A stretch of 20,758 nucleotides of DNA from a virus, in the IMG/VR virus record IMGVR_UViG_3300020021_000055, positions 1-20,758 of that record. One strand, written 5' to 3'. The stretch's first letter is position 1, and the number at the start of each line of letters is the position of its first letter. The position numbers and the translations under genes are program-made. Under the pieces are notes generated by a model. It worked only from the letters and a program-made list of their open reading frames with translations, was not told where the DNA came from and ran no database searches. This document shows, piece by piece, positions 1 to 7,076 of the stretch.

Positions 1-78
1 AAAAGGTTTACTGTACCAGATATAGCCCCAAACCGCTACGATAATGAATATTGATATTATAAATCTCAGTAAGTTCAT
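1..78 (-). CDS. Small membrane protein, 3' part outside window
   Basis: The 26 N-terminal codons of a minus-strand gene that runs off the left edge. It starts MNLLRFIISIFIIVAVWGYI, a short basic start followed by about 18 hydrophobic residues, which is a membrane anchor or uncleaved signal. Its ATG overlaps the stop of the gene upstream (TAATG), so the two are probably translationally coupled. The size and place fit a holin-like or other small phage membrane protein, but too little is visible to assign a role. Confidence 0.6.
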   Translation of the reverse strand, partial: MNLLRFIISIFIIVAVWGYIWYSKPF

Positions 79-236
79 TATATTAATTGTAAGCGTTTAA
101 ATTGATTAGATTTTTTAAGCGTACATCCGGGATAATAAATATGTATCATTGCTCTTAATGCTTCTTTTGCAATATTATTATCCTTTAAATCCCTGATCCA
201 TTTATCATGGGCTATCTTTTCTGATGTGGCGCTCAT
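78..236 (-). CDS. Hypothetical 52-residue phage protein
   Basis: A complete short gene of 52 residues beginning MSATSEKIAHDKWIRDLKDN and ending at a TAA that overlaps the next ATG. The product is basic and mostly helical in character, with a single Cys near residue 39, and shows no recognisable domain. It starts 17 nt downstream of one copy of the 24-bp dyad element and directly behind a TATATTTG box, so its transcript may be leaderless or nearly so. I do not recognise a family. The coding call rests on the clean overlap with the following membrane protein and on position within a compact operon. Confidence 0.55.
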   Translation of the reverse strand: MSATSEKIAHDKWIRDLKDNNIAKEALRAMIHIYYPGCTLKKSNQFKRLQLI

Positions 237-239
237 TCT

Positions 240-273
240 CAAATATACATCTTAATCCTAATTATCTTACAAA
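240..273 (-). promoter_or_regulatory. Candidate Bacteroidota-type promoter
   Basis: Minus-strand TTTG at 273-270, 22 nt of spacer, then TATATTTG at 247-240, a full match to the TAnnTTTG -7 box. Transcription would start at or next to the ATG at 236. The spacer is at the long end of the accepted range, so this is a candidate only. Confidence 0.4.
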
Positions 274-277
274 GATT
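254..277. promoter_or_regulatory. 24-bp dyad element, copy A
   Basis: Read on the minus strand it begins AATCTTTGTAAGA and ends TAATTAGGATT. It is one of four elements of exactly 24 bp that share AATCTT at one end and GATT at the other (others at 4474, 8807 and 12598). It overlaps the stop of the -1 frame extension and sits 6 nt before the TATATTTG box. Probable phage operator or activator site; the binding protein is unknown. Confidence 0.5.
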
Positions 278-542
278 ATTTTATTTTACTACTCAACTCC
301 TGATATTTCTTATTATAATCACTCTCTGTTTTATTTAGCAGACATTTTAAATAAACATCCTGATAAGGCAGGTTCATTATTTCCTTCCATTTAAGCACAT
401 CACCCCCTGCTAATGAATTTATGGTGTTATAATGTTTAAACCTTTCAAAAGCCTGGATACCGGCTTTCTTTTCAATATCTGTAGGCGGTGAGCCCAGCGA
501 CTGATTTTCAATTGAGATTAATTCGGATAGTTCAAAAAAAAA
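276..542 (-). other. -1 frame extension of the 518-1126 gene (probable programmed frameshift)
   Basis: The 518-1126 frame reaches a run of nine T (plus-strand A at 534-542) six codons before its stop. Slipping back one base there reads TTT TTT TTT GAA CTA and continues open for 85 further codons to a TAA at 276-278, giving a product of 283 residues. The extension looks coding: it is rich in acidic, basic and aromatic residues, includes the stretch LKWKEIMNLPYQDVYLKCLL, and has no early in-frame start codon of its own. Short and extended forms from a slippery run are a hallmark of tail assembly chaperone genes in tailed phages. A single-base indel in a homopolymer would give the same picture. 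Confidence 0.6.
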
Positions 543-1126
543 TATCTTGCAATAGGCAATGTTTGTGCAACAGATAATTCAATTACTATGTTATAAAATT
601 CCTCTGCCTTGTGTTCCTCATATAAACCACCAATTACCCTGGTATAAAAATAATGAGCCAGTATCATAGCACATGCCCGATATGATGGCTGAATTGATTT
701 CTTCCATTCTTCATCATCCCCGCCGCCAAATTTAGCAACATGTTTATTTATTTCATCTGCCATAAGATCCTTTGCGGCCATGAACGCACCGGCAGGTTCT
801 ACTGATAGATTTTTAATAACATTCACCTTTTTCTTACCGAATTGAATAAACTCAGGTATAGGCGAATTTGTGCTGCTATATAGCAACTGATGTGTGAGTG
901 ATAATAAGCGTTCGCCAATTAATTCAAGTTCTTTTTTGCTTTCAGTTTGATTAACCTGGGCTAACTCGCTAATTGTTTTTCCTGATAATATTGAGATCTC
1001 GTGAAAAAATTCAGGTATTTCAATTTCCTGCATAGCAATTAGCTGGCCCAATGTCATCTCACTTAAATCTGTTGGTATGCTTACTTTAAGCGTTCCTATG
1101 GTTGTTTTTAAGGTTTGGGTATACAT
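518..1126 (-). CDS. Putative tail-assembly-chaperone-like phage protein (short form)
   Basis: A 202-residue soluble protein starting MYTQTLKTTIGTLKVSIPTD. Residues 16-30 (SIPTDLSEMTLGQLI) resemble the P-x(4)-E-x-TLGQ opening that I associate with phage tail chaperone proteins; this is from memory of the family and not tested. The rest is largely helical, with a Gly/Asp-rich stretch GGGDDEE near residue 135. The start overlaps the upstream gene by 41 bp. The gene ends just after a T9 run from which a -1 shift gives a 283-residue form. A tail chaperone would normally sit next to the tape measure gene, whereas here it lies between terL and the left edge, so function stays tentative. Confidence 0.6.
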   Translation of the reverse strand: MYTQTLKTTIGTLKVSIPTDLSEMTLGQLIAMQEIEIPEFFHEISILSGKTISELAQVNQTESKKELELIGERLLSLTHQLLYSSTNSPIPEFIQFGKKKVNVIKNLSVEPAGAFMAAKDLMADEINKHVAKFGGGDDEEWKKSIQPSYRACAMILAHYFYTRVIGGLYEEHKAEEFYNIVIELSVAQTLPIARYFFLNYPN

Positions 1127-1604
1127 TAAGATTTTGATTTTGGTTAAATAAGATATCGGTAGTTTTAATTACCCCGTGCTGAGCTTTCCATTGTTCTACA
1201 AGTTCATCAGGAACAGTTTTAATTGTAAATTCATTTTTCATACGTTCTGATTTAAAGTTTTTAATCAACTCCATTTGTTCCGGCGTAAATTCACTTGTCT
1301 CTTCGATATAAGTAATTGGGTATTGTTTAGTATTTTTAGAGGACGTTAAATAATGATCTAACATTTTACTCGCATCAATATCTTTTCTTATCTGATCTAT
1401 CTCTCTAATTTTAATCTGGTGTAAATCATAATCAGATACTATGCCAAACCTGATGTTTTGGTATGGCAGGATAGTTAATACATCAATATCGGGCATGTAA
1501 AAAATAGATTTACCAAAATAACGCTCGTCGCATTCTTTAAGGAAGTTAAATTCATCCTGCGCGATCTCGACAATCTGGTTATTAATTAGTTTTTGGTATT
1601 TCAT
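1086..1604 (-). CDS. Hypothetical phage protein, 172 residues
   Basis: A 172-residue protein without recognisable domain. The N-terminal half has alternating hydrophobic segments (MPDIDVLTILPYQNIRFGI near residues 37-55) and the rest is charged and helical, with a Lys/Glu-rich stretch around 108-130. It begins 5 nt after the remains of the DUF551-like gene and overlaps the next gene by 41 bp, so it is in the same unit. It lies between the terminase genes and a possible tail chaperone, where small head or connector proteins are often found, but nothing in the sequence confirms that. Confidence 0.6.
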   Translation of the reverse strand: MKYQKLINNQIVEIAQDEFNFLKECDERYFGKSIFYMPDIDVLTILPYQNIRFGIVSDYDLHQIKIREIDQIRKDIDASKMLDHYLTSSKNTKQYPITYIEETSEFTPEQMELIKNFKSERMKNEFTIKTVPDELVEQWKAQHGVIKTTDILFNQNQNLNVYPNLKNNHRNA

Positions 1605-1609
1605 AATGG

Positions 1610-1801
1610 TTAATAAATAACATCATAAGTAGCCCATTTTTCTAGCGGCTTAATTAATACGGCGCCATTGCTTTTTAATGAACGTTCCTTTGTTTTAGGA
1701 TGCACAGCATACACTCCTAACCTTGCTCACCCTGTTTTATCTCTTCCCCAAATAATAACTCCAATTTCGGGTTGTTGAGAATTAATATCTATCCAATCCA
1801 T
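1610..1801 (-). pseudogene. DUF551-like small phage protein interrupted by in-frame TGA
   Basis: Starting at the ATG at 1801 the frame reads MDWIDINSQQPEIGVIIWGR then DKTG, hits a TGA at 1729-1727 (codon 25), and stays open for 38 more codons, ARLGVYAVHPKTKERSLKSN through GAVLIKPLEKWATYDVIY, to a TAA. The W-x-x-(V/I)-x-x-x-x-P opening and the W near the end fit DUF551-type phage proteins, normally about 60-70 residues, so the intact length of 63 is right. One base change from CGA or TGG to TGA explains it. Recoding is possible but I see no suppressor tRNA with a UCA anticodon. Confidence 0.65.
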
Positions 1802-1824
1802 ATCACTAATTTACAAATAAATAC

Positions 1825-2142
1825 TTAATTAAGCCAACTTTTGGCGGTTAATATTTCGGGTATATCAGCTTTAAAAGACTTAAACTTAATACCTGGCTGT
1901 TTATAGTTCTTGCAAAGCTCATGCCTGCCATCACAGCTCTCACCATCACAAGCTTTACCCCTGCAAACAAACTTATACTCATATATGCTTTTATAACCAA
2001 ACGTATGGCACACACGGGCCGCTATCTTCTCATAATCAGTCTTACGAACATCCTTAGCAAAGAAGCCTGCCTTTTTTAAATCAGAAAATGGAATGTACTT
2101 TTCAATAAAATACTTCAACTTATTTTTTTGTGCTAAATCCAT
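1825..2142 (-). CDS. Cys-rich hypothetical protein, possible zinc binder
   Basis: A 105-residue basic protein whose ATG overlaps the terL stop (TAATG). It has five Cys, at about residues 45, 60, 65, 70 and 77; the segment 58-77 (FVCRGKACDGESCDGRHELC) has the spacing C-x4-C-x4-C-x6-C and looks like a small zinc site. The N-terminal 40 residues are Lys-rich and helical. Coupling to terL suggests a role in packaging or head completion, perhaps a nucleic-acid-binding accessory, but no known family is recognised. Confidence 0.65.
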   Translation of the reverse strand: MDLAQKNKLKYFIEKYIPFSDLKKAGFFAKDVRKTDYEKIAARVCHTFGYKSIYEYKFVCRGKACDGESCDGRHELCKNYKQPGIKFKSFKADIPEILTAKSWLN

Positions 2143-3374
2143 TATCTTACTAAATCAAAATCACCGTTATATGTAGGCCTTTCCTGATAGGGTAGGCGGC
2201 TGCTGGCTTTCATTTTATTATGAACCTTAAGTTTATTTAAAGCCACGTAACGAAGTGGATCAATTAGGTGATTCCAGGTATCTACCGGCTCCTGTAAAGA
2301 TCTGCCACTTATCTTATCCTTGCGCCAAGTGTAACGCTCCAACTCTTTACGCAACCAAACACTACCCCTGGTTACATTGATGCGATAGCGTTTTAAAATG
2401 TCAATGCTGTTTTTGATGCTATCCGGGCCTTTAGCCGCGCCATTAATAAACCAACCCATTCTTTTTAATTCTTCAATACTTTTAGGCTCCGCGCTGTCTG
2501 CAATTATTTCCTTGGTTTTGCTTACTCCCTGTTCTTTTAATTTACGGGATATGTCGGGATTTGTTAGGTTGGTTTCATATATCAATTCATCAACCCAAAG
2601 CTCACCGTTTTGCATCCATACCTCAATACAGCCTGTTTCATCGTTCGTAAACCCAAAATCAAGGCCATAACCGATAAATTTAGCATCTTCTGGTATATAA
2701 TCACAGATAAACCAATTAGTGAAGATCATGCCCTCAATACGGCCTGTTAAGCCACGGGCGTAAACTTTCCATTGTTCAATGTCGATATGTTTTAACGCCT
2801 CAATCTTGTCCCTGATCCTCTGATCTAAAAAAGCATTATCCCGGTGATCAGATATCACTAACTGTGTTTTTGGCCTGCCTATTATAAATTCATGCGCCCA
2901 GAACCCAGCATTAGGATTATAATCAATAAAAACTTTATTTTTTGTCCTGATTGCAAGCTCTTGATAAATAGGATAGGGAATGCCGTTAGCCTCATTAACG
3001 AAAAGATAAGATCTTTTACCAGACTTCGCATCCTGGAAACTATCATAACTCTTGAATTCGATAATTGACCCGTTAAAATATTCAAAGATCCTGTCAGATT
3101 TATTGTAAGATTTAATTTTAGCCTTTATTTCTGGTGTGGTTATATAAATGTTTAAAGCATCCCTGAGCGCTCCGGCCTTTAAATTGGGTATATCCTGCCC
3201 GCAAACGGTTATTATCTCACCTTGGCCGTCCTGAACTTCACCTGCAATTGTAAACAAGCATTGCAATATGGAATAGGTTTTACCAGATGATGTGCCGCCC
3301 TGGTGTACCTGTACGTCATCATCACTATTTTTAATGAACTCGTAAGCTTTATAATATAGTTCAGATACTTCCAT
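2142..3374 (-). CDS. terL: Phage terminase large subunit (packaging ATPase-nuclease)
   Basis: The motor that drives phage DNA into the procapsid and cuts the concatemer. The 410-residue product has an N-terminal ATPase domain with a Walker A-type loop GGTSSGKT at 26-33, a Walker B SYLFVNEAN at 122-130 with Glu128 as likely catalytic residue, and a coupling segment FIDYNPN at 149-155. The GRIEGMIFTNW stretch near 211-221 is characteristic of the PBSX/Terminase_3 type. The C-terminal RNase H-like nuclease shows GLDFGFTND (Asp239), IADSAEPKS (Asp293) and HLIDPLRYVAL (Asp372). Length is usual for the family. The ATG overlaps the terS stop (TAATG), so both subunits are made together. Confidence 0.95.
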   Translation of the reverse strand: MEVSELYYKAYEFIKNSDDDVQVHQGGTSSGKTYSILQCLFTIAGEVQDGQGEIITVCGQDIPNLKAGALRDALNIYITTPEIKAKIKSYNKSDRIFEYFNGSIIEFKSYDSFQDAKSGKRSYLFVNEANGIPYPIYQELAIRTKNKVFIDYNPNAGFWAHEFIIGRPKTQLVISDHRDNAFLDQRIRDKIEALKHIDIEQWKVYARGLTGRIEGMIFTNWFICDYIPEDAKFIGYGLDFGFTNDETGCIEVWMQNGELWVDELIYETNLTNPDISRKLKEQGVSKTKEIIADSAEPKSIEELKRMGWFINGAAKGPDSIKNSIDILKRYRINVTRGSVWLRKELERYTWRKDKISGRSLQEPVDTWNHLIDPLRYVALNKLKVHNKMKASSRLPYQERPTYNGDFDLVR

Positions 3375-3982
3375 TACGATAATTCATTAGCTATATCATC
3401 AGCTATCTCCTGTTCGCTGGCTGATGGTGATTCACGCAGGCCGCGCACTACGGTAACTGTAAATGAATTATTTGTTTCAATAGGACCGCCATCTTTGCCT
3501 GTTAAAGTTGTTTCTGTCTTATCGGTTAATCCTAAAACCTTAGCCGCTAAGGTGGCATTATACTTTCCAGTTAGAGCACCGTCAAGCTTCTGTTTGTCGA
3601 TTACATCGCGTATATACGATATAACGTTAGAAAAATCTTTGTTGATTTCTTTCTGTTCCGGGGTTAACTTATCTTTAGTTGTTTTTATACCGGTCTCAAA
3701 ATGATTAAAATATTTAGTATTTACGTGCAAGAAAATGCAAAGACCTTGAAATGTAAAAGGCGTATTAGTTGCAACCGCTACGGTAGTACCGGCAAATTCA
3801 CCGCCTTTTATGGCTTCATTACGCCATTGTACCTGTTTATTTTCATAAATAAAGTATTCAGTCGCTGCCTCCAATAAAATATCAGGATTTGAAAATATTT
3901 TATCACGCCCATGCTTTGCGCGTTTTTTCCAAAATTCATTTCCCTTTGGCGCTCCGCCTTTATGATGTACTTCGTTTATCAT
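3374..3982 (-). CDS. terS: Phage terminase small subunit
   Basis: The DNA-recognition subunit of the packaging enzyme. The 202-residue protein has a basic N-terminus (GGAPKGNEFWKKR, residues 9-21) typical of phage packaging proteins. A helical core follows with FTFQGLCIFLHVNTKYFNHFE (about 76-96), which resembles the helix-turn-helix used for pac-site binding, and then IRDVIDKQKLDGALTGKYNA, matching the DNA-packaging gp3-like group of TerS proteins. The acidic tail probably contacts TerL. Its stop overlaps the terL start by one base. Confidence 0.85.
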   Translation of the reverse strand: MINEVHHKGGAPKGNEFWKKRAKHGRDKIFSNPDILLEAATEYFIYENKQVQWRNEAIKGGEFAGTTVAVATNTPFTFQGLCIFLHVNTKYFNHFETGIKTTKDKLTPEQKEINKDFSNVISYIRDVIDKQKLDGALTGKYNATLAAKVLGLTDKTETTLTGKDGGPIETNNSFTVTVVRGLRESPSASEQEIADDIANELS

Positions 3983-3997
3983 TTCATTGCATATTAA

Positions 3998-4456
3998 TTA
4001 TGATTTATCAGCAAGCAGATAAGAAACATTTACACCTATTCTGTCTTTTAGATATTCATCATATTTCCAAATACCTGATCTATCAGGGCCGCTGCAGGCT
4101 ACCCATCCGCCGTTATAAAGTACCCAATGGCCTTTGCCGTGTTGCTCAGTGCCTGGATTGTACCATCTAATATTAAGTATACACCTATTCGGTAACCGCT
4201 CGCCTGGCTGCATAAGATGTAATCTACCGGGTGTTTTGTAACCCAGGAATATTATAGCTGCTGAAACCTCTTTTACTGTAGTACCTCGTTTTAATTGGCG
4301 CTTAGTCATACCTGTACATAAAAAAGCTATTTCTGCCTCTTCTGGTAATATATTAGCTAAATGGGCAACTGTGAACACCCCACAGTAGTTACTGTGTTCT
4401 GGTTGGGTGTATAATGTTCTTACAACATCCTCACAATTAATCTTGGGCGCTGCCAT
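3998..4456 (-). CDS. Papain-like (C39-like) cysteine peptidase fold protein
   Basis: A 152-residue protein starting MAAPKINCEDVVRTLYTQPE; an in-frame TTG two codons upstream is possible but lies inside the promoter box, so the ATG at 4456 is preferred. EHSNYCGVFTVAHLANIL (about residues 20-37) has the N-x-C-G-x-F-x-x-A pattern of a catalytic Cys at the head of a helix, and GHWVLYNGGWVACSGP (about 109-124) supplies a His-Trp block with a following Asn/Asp, as in C39-like or papain-fold peptidases. There is no signal peptide. It directly precedes terS and follows dyad element B at the usual 17 nt. Head maturation, lysis or host interaction are all possible; the fold assignment is an inference. 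Confidence 0.6.
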   Translation of the reverse strand: MAAPKINCEDVVRTLYTQPEHSNYCGVFTVAHLANILPEEAEIAFLCTGMTKRQLKRGTTVKEVSAAIIFLGYKTPGRLHLMQPGERLPNRCILNIRWYNPGTEQHGKGHWVLYNGGWVACSGPDRSGIWKYDEYLKDRIGVNVSYLLADKS

Positions 4457-4473
4457 ATCCAAATATAATAAAT

Positions 4474-4497
4474 AATCTTATTTATCTCATAAAGATT
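4474..4497. promoter_or_regulatory. 24-bp dyad element, copy B, with TATATTTG box
   Basis: On the minus strand it begins AATCTTTATGAGA and ends TAAATAAGATT, the most symmetrical copy (AATCTT facing AAGATT). A TATATTTG box follows 6 nt later at 4467-4460 and the ATG of the peptidase-like gene 17 nt later, the same geometry as copy A. It probably starts the packaging and late transcription unit. Confidence 0.55.
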
Positions 4498-4512
4498 ATT
4501 TTTACTCAATTT

Positions 4513-4704
4513 TCAGTTTTTATTAATATGAGCATCTCTTAAGGCTGTACATGCGATATCACGAAAGTTTGATATTTCTCCTAATATATCCCCGGATTGT
4601 TTACTTAATGGATGCAGTGCACTACTGTTAACCAAATCCTTTAATTTTTCGTAAATATCAGATAGTTGATTAATGTAATTTTTAAATTGATCGTCTGTTA
4701 TCAT
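4513..4704 (-). CDS. Hypothetical 63-residue helical protein
   Basis: A 63-residue protein, MITDDQFKNYINQLSDIYEK onward, predominantly amphipathic helix with no Gly-rich or enzymatic motif. It starts 11 nt after the PD-(D/E)XK gene and is the last gene before dyad element B, so it is probably the end of the replication-recombination unit. I do not recognise it. Confidence 0.5.
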   Translation of the reverse strand: MITDDQFKNYINQLSDIYEKLKDLVNSSALHPLSKQSGDILGEISNFRDIACTALRDAHINKN

Positions 4705-4715
4705 AATATTTATTT

Positions 4716-5180
4716 TTAAAGGTTAATTTTATTTCTTCTCAATAAAGAGTACATCATCCATCTTTCCTGATTAATATTGCTTTCAAATTGGTTTGTTTTT
4801 TTATAATTTACATCTCGGCCCTTAGTCGGGTCAATCACATTTACCACTTTGTTATTTTCATCTATTTCAATTAATCCCCACTTATCTGGTAATTCATTAG
4901 GATTGATTAATCCCCATGGAGCGCAGTACAATCGGAAGTTACCTAATCCTAATGTTGGGTATATATGATGAAACTTTTTCTTATCGGCTAAAAAGTCACT
5001 TCTTGATATTTTAACTTCAACCAATATGGAACAATCGGAATTAAAACCGATAACATCAGGTATGCAGCTTTGCCCAGCTGCAACTAACTCAACAGCTGTT
5101 ACCGGACACTTGTAATGACATTTGTTTTTAAGCCACTTTGCAGCTACTAAACATAAATCGTGATGTCTACCCTTACTCAT
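4716..5180 (-). CDS. PD-(D/E)XK nuclease-like protein (MmcB type)
   Basis: A 154-residue single-domain protein with a PD-(D/E)XK core: Pro41-Asp42 in SCIPDVIGF and Glu55-x-Lys57 in ILVEVKISRSDFLADKK, separated by the expected beta-hairpin, with a possible upstream Glu31. This arrangement is that of MmcB-like and related phage nucleases, and the aromatic block NFRLYCAPWG follows the core as in that group. It probably cuts or processes DNA during phage replication or repair. It follows the RuvC-like gene after about 40 nt. Nuclease fold is well supported; exact substrate is unknown. Confidence 0.7.
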   Translation of the reverse strand: MSKGRHHDLCLVAAKWLKNKCHYKCPVTAVELVAAGQSCIPDVIGFNSDCSILVEVKISRSDFLADKKKFHHIYPTLGLGNFRLYCAPWGLINPNELPDKWGLIEIDENNKVVNVIDPTKGRDVNYKKTNQFESNINQERWMMYSLLRRNKINL

Positions 5181-5222
5181 TTTTTAATCCTCTCGTTTAT
5201 ACAGCTTTTTTTATCAGCTCAA

Positions 5223-5645
5223 TTAATATCCATAAACCAACATGCCGGCAACCCTTGTCTCAGGGTTGGTTTTTATTTTTAATGGCCACCTGGTTATGTT
5301 GCAAAATAATTCATGTTTGTATGATGAATACCCGGCAGGCTTGATTAGTTTATAGTTGATACTTTGCTTGATCATAAATTTTTCTATCTGCCGGCCTATC
5401 TCATGATTAGCTCCGACCCGCTTCGCTTGTCCGTTGCCTCCCTTGTGCCATGTACCATTAATTAACCAGCCAGCTTCCAGATGTACAGTTAAATCATATA
5501 ATTGATTATGCAGGCTTATTTCACCCATTAGATCAACTAAGTCATATACTTGCAGTGTTAATATTTGCTTTTTACCTATTGAGTATAATGAAAAGCCATT
5601 AAGCGAAACATCCGGATCTATGCCAATTAATACTTTTTCTTTCAT
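5223..5645 (-). CDS. RuvC-like Holliday-junction resolvase homologue
   Basis: A 140-residue RNase H-fold protein. IGIDPDVSLNGFSLY at 7-21 gives the first catalytic Asp (Asp10) and LTVHLEAGW at 52-60 the Glu at the end of the next strand (Glu57), as in RuvC-type phage resolvases. LIKPAGYSSYKHELF matches the region before the last helix. The C-terminal segment TNPETRVAGMLVYGY aligns with the usual last acidic motif but has Val132-Ala133-Gly134 where an Asp would be expected. The protein may resolve branched replication intermediates before packaging, or it may be altered in activity. It starts one base after the DUF4326 stop, so the genes are cotranscribed. Confidence 0.65.
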   Translation of the reverse strand: MKEKVLIGIDPDVSLNGFSLYSIGKKQILTLQVYDLVDLMGEISLHNQLYDLTVHLEAGWLINGTWHKGGNGQAKRVGANHEIGRQIEKFMIKQSINYKLIKPAGYSSYKHELFCNITRWPLKIKTNPETRVAGMLVYGY

Positions 5646-5646
5646 T

Positions 5647-6003
5647 TTAATTATTTGCTATTTCAAGTAATATATCGGCATGGCATAACTCACCTTCTTT
5701 ACAATAACAAGCAAGGTTTTTATCTTTTAGTTCTTCCTGTACCATTTCAGTTATTGAACAATGGTTAGATTGCATGTAGTGCTCCCAGAATAATGAGTTT
5801 TCAAAGTCTGTTTGACAATCTTCCGGCAGTTGTTGAATTTTATAAACCTTAAAGGCTTCTTTAAATAATTGCACCGCCCTTTCCCTTCCATATTTTTCAA
5901 CAGTGAATGGATTACCAAAGTAACTACATCGTGTAACTGACTTGGTATTCTCAGGCAGCTTAAAGCCGCGTGTGCGCTTCCGCTGTACTCTTACTGGTTT
6001 CAT
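5647..6003 (-). CDS. DUF4326 family protein
   Basis: A 118-residue protein with the family signature at both ends: RVQRKRTRGFKLPENTKSVT with NPF at about residues 5-33, and LKDKNLACYCKEGELCHADI at about 92-111. The Cys residues at about 99, 101 and 107 with the His at 108 look like a metal or active site. DUF4326 genes are common in phages; no reaction is established that I know of, though a nucleotide- or DNA-modifying role is often suspected. Its ATG overlaps the stop of the mini HTH gene upstream (ATGA). Confidence 0.8.
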   Translation of the reverse strand: MKPVRVQRKRTRGFKLPENTKSVTRCSYFGNPFTVEKYGRERAVQLFKEAFKVYKIQQLPEDCQTDFENSLFWEHYMQSNHCSITEMVQEELKDKNLACYCKEGELCHADILLEIANN

Positions 6004-6140
6004 ATCGTACTCCGGTTATTTAAAATTTCATAAATACAATGTTTACTTACATTGAATATCTCAGCTAATAGTTTGACAGATAGCCTCGAATTAATTATGT
6101 AGTCTTCCTGATTTGGCGATATTTGTTTTTTGCCTGCCAT
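6000..6140 (-). CDS. Mini helix-turn-helix protein, 46 residues
   Basis: A short gene whose product reads MAGKKQISPNQEDYIINSRL followed by SVKLLAEIFNVSKHCIYEIL and NNRSTI. Residues 18-42 fit a single helix-turn-helix of the resolvase or homeodomain-like type (S-x-K-x-L-A-x-x-F-x-V-S-x-x-x-I-Y). The stop overlaps the DUF4326 start in an ATGA quartet, which supports it as a true gene. It could be a small regulator or a DNA-binding accessory of replication. Confidence 0.6.
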   Translation of the reverse strand: MAGKKQISPNQEDYIINSRLSVKLLAEIFNVSKHCIYEILNNRSTI

Positions 6141-6188
6141 GGTTATTTTTTTAAAATAGTGAGTATGTTTTAAATATTAATAAAAAAA

Positions 6189-7067
6189 TTAACCAGGCGG
6201 CGCGTTAATTTGCTGGTAAATAGATACTCCTTTGGAGTCATATCCGGATAAATACCAGCCATTAACCCTTATGTGCTCGTGATAGAGTTTTAAATCATCC
6301 TGGCTTAATTTTGAAGCAAATGCAGCATTAAATCCGTCAGGGAAGTTTTTATCAGGCCGATGTTTTTTATTATTGTTCTGAAAACGAATATCTGTTTCGA
6401 TCCAACCTGAAGCGGTACTCTTCCAATTTGTGATTTGCCCGTTTTTTATTTTCCAATCGGTTTGATCATAATGTTTTATAAATTTTTTTGCTTCAAATTC
6501 ACATTTTAAATCATCCCAACCGGTTGTTTTTTGTTCTTTAAAAAAAATAAAAACATCGTTAAAAATTGGGGGAGAAAACTCTCTCTCTTCTCTTCTTTTC
6601 TTTACTATTCTCTTCTCTACTATTCTTTGTGTATTACTGTACACTTTTTCAGTATCATAACTTGGTTTAAGTACCCCTAAACTCAATAAAAGTTCCTTTA
6701 ATTCAATTAAAGTAATACATTCATTATTTCGTTTTTTATATGCATCATCAATTGAATCAACAAAATCCTGACACCAAATAATTTTATTGGTCCATAATTC
6801 CTTATCAAATTTCCCAAGTTTTACAATATCGTTTATGATTAATAATAAGCGGTCCTCCGTCACTTTACATTTAGCTGATAAGTACATTACCTCTTCCTCA
6901 TTATTAAGATTCAGATAGTGGTAATCGGTATCACAAAGCTTTTCTAATATCTTATGCCAGGTAGAATATCCATCGTTACCATATTTAGTTTCAATAAAAA
7001 ACATTTTCTTACCGTCGCCAACTATGTGAGGATAATAATCTACCGTATTCTTTTCAGGCCTCGCCAT
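6189..7067 (-). CDS. Lin1244/Lin1753-like (DUF4373) phage replication protein
   Basis: A 292-residue protein. Residues 10-95 (YYPHIVGDGKKMFFIETKYG, then YSTWHKILEKLCDTDYHYL) match the N-terminal Lin1244/Lin1753-like domain, a winged-helix module of phage replication initiators. A basic Arg/Lys/Glu linker (about 150-166) follows. The C-terminal half has W-x(n)-F-x-x-x-Y-x-x-x-D-W and ITNWKSTASGWIETDIRF, the DnaD/Gp-O-like pattern that contacts helicase or loader. It sits right after dnaB, the expected partner, which supports a role in loading helicase at the phage origin. Confidence 0.75.
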   Translation of the reverse strand: MARPEKNTVDYYPHIVGDGKKMFFIETKYGNDGYSTWHKILEKLCDTDYHYLNLNNEEEVMYLSAKCKVTEDRLLLIINDIVKLGKFDKELWTNKIIWCQDFVDSIDDAYKKRNNECITLIELKELLLSLGVLKPSYDTEKVYSNTQRIVEKRIVKKRREEREFSPPIFNDVFIFFKEQKTTGWDDLKCEFEAKKFIKHYDQTDWKIKNGQITNWKSTASGWIETDIRFQNNNKKHRPDKNFPDGFNAAFASKLSQDDLKLYHEHIRVNGWYLSGYDSKGVSIYQQINAPPG

Positions 7068-7076
7068 ACTTATTAA

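Noticed and set aside
2398-2670. Plus-strand open frame of 90 codons
   Set aside because: It lies wholly inside terL on the opposite strand, has no promoter and the terL frame is clearly the coding one.
3889-4170. Plus-strand open frame of 93 codons
   Set aside because: It lies opposite terS and the peptidase-like gene, both well supported.
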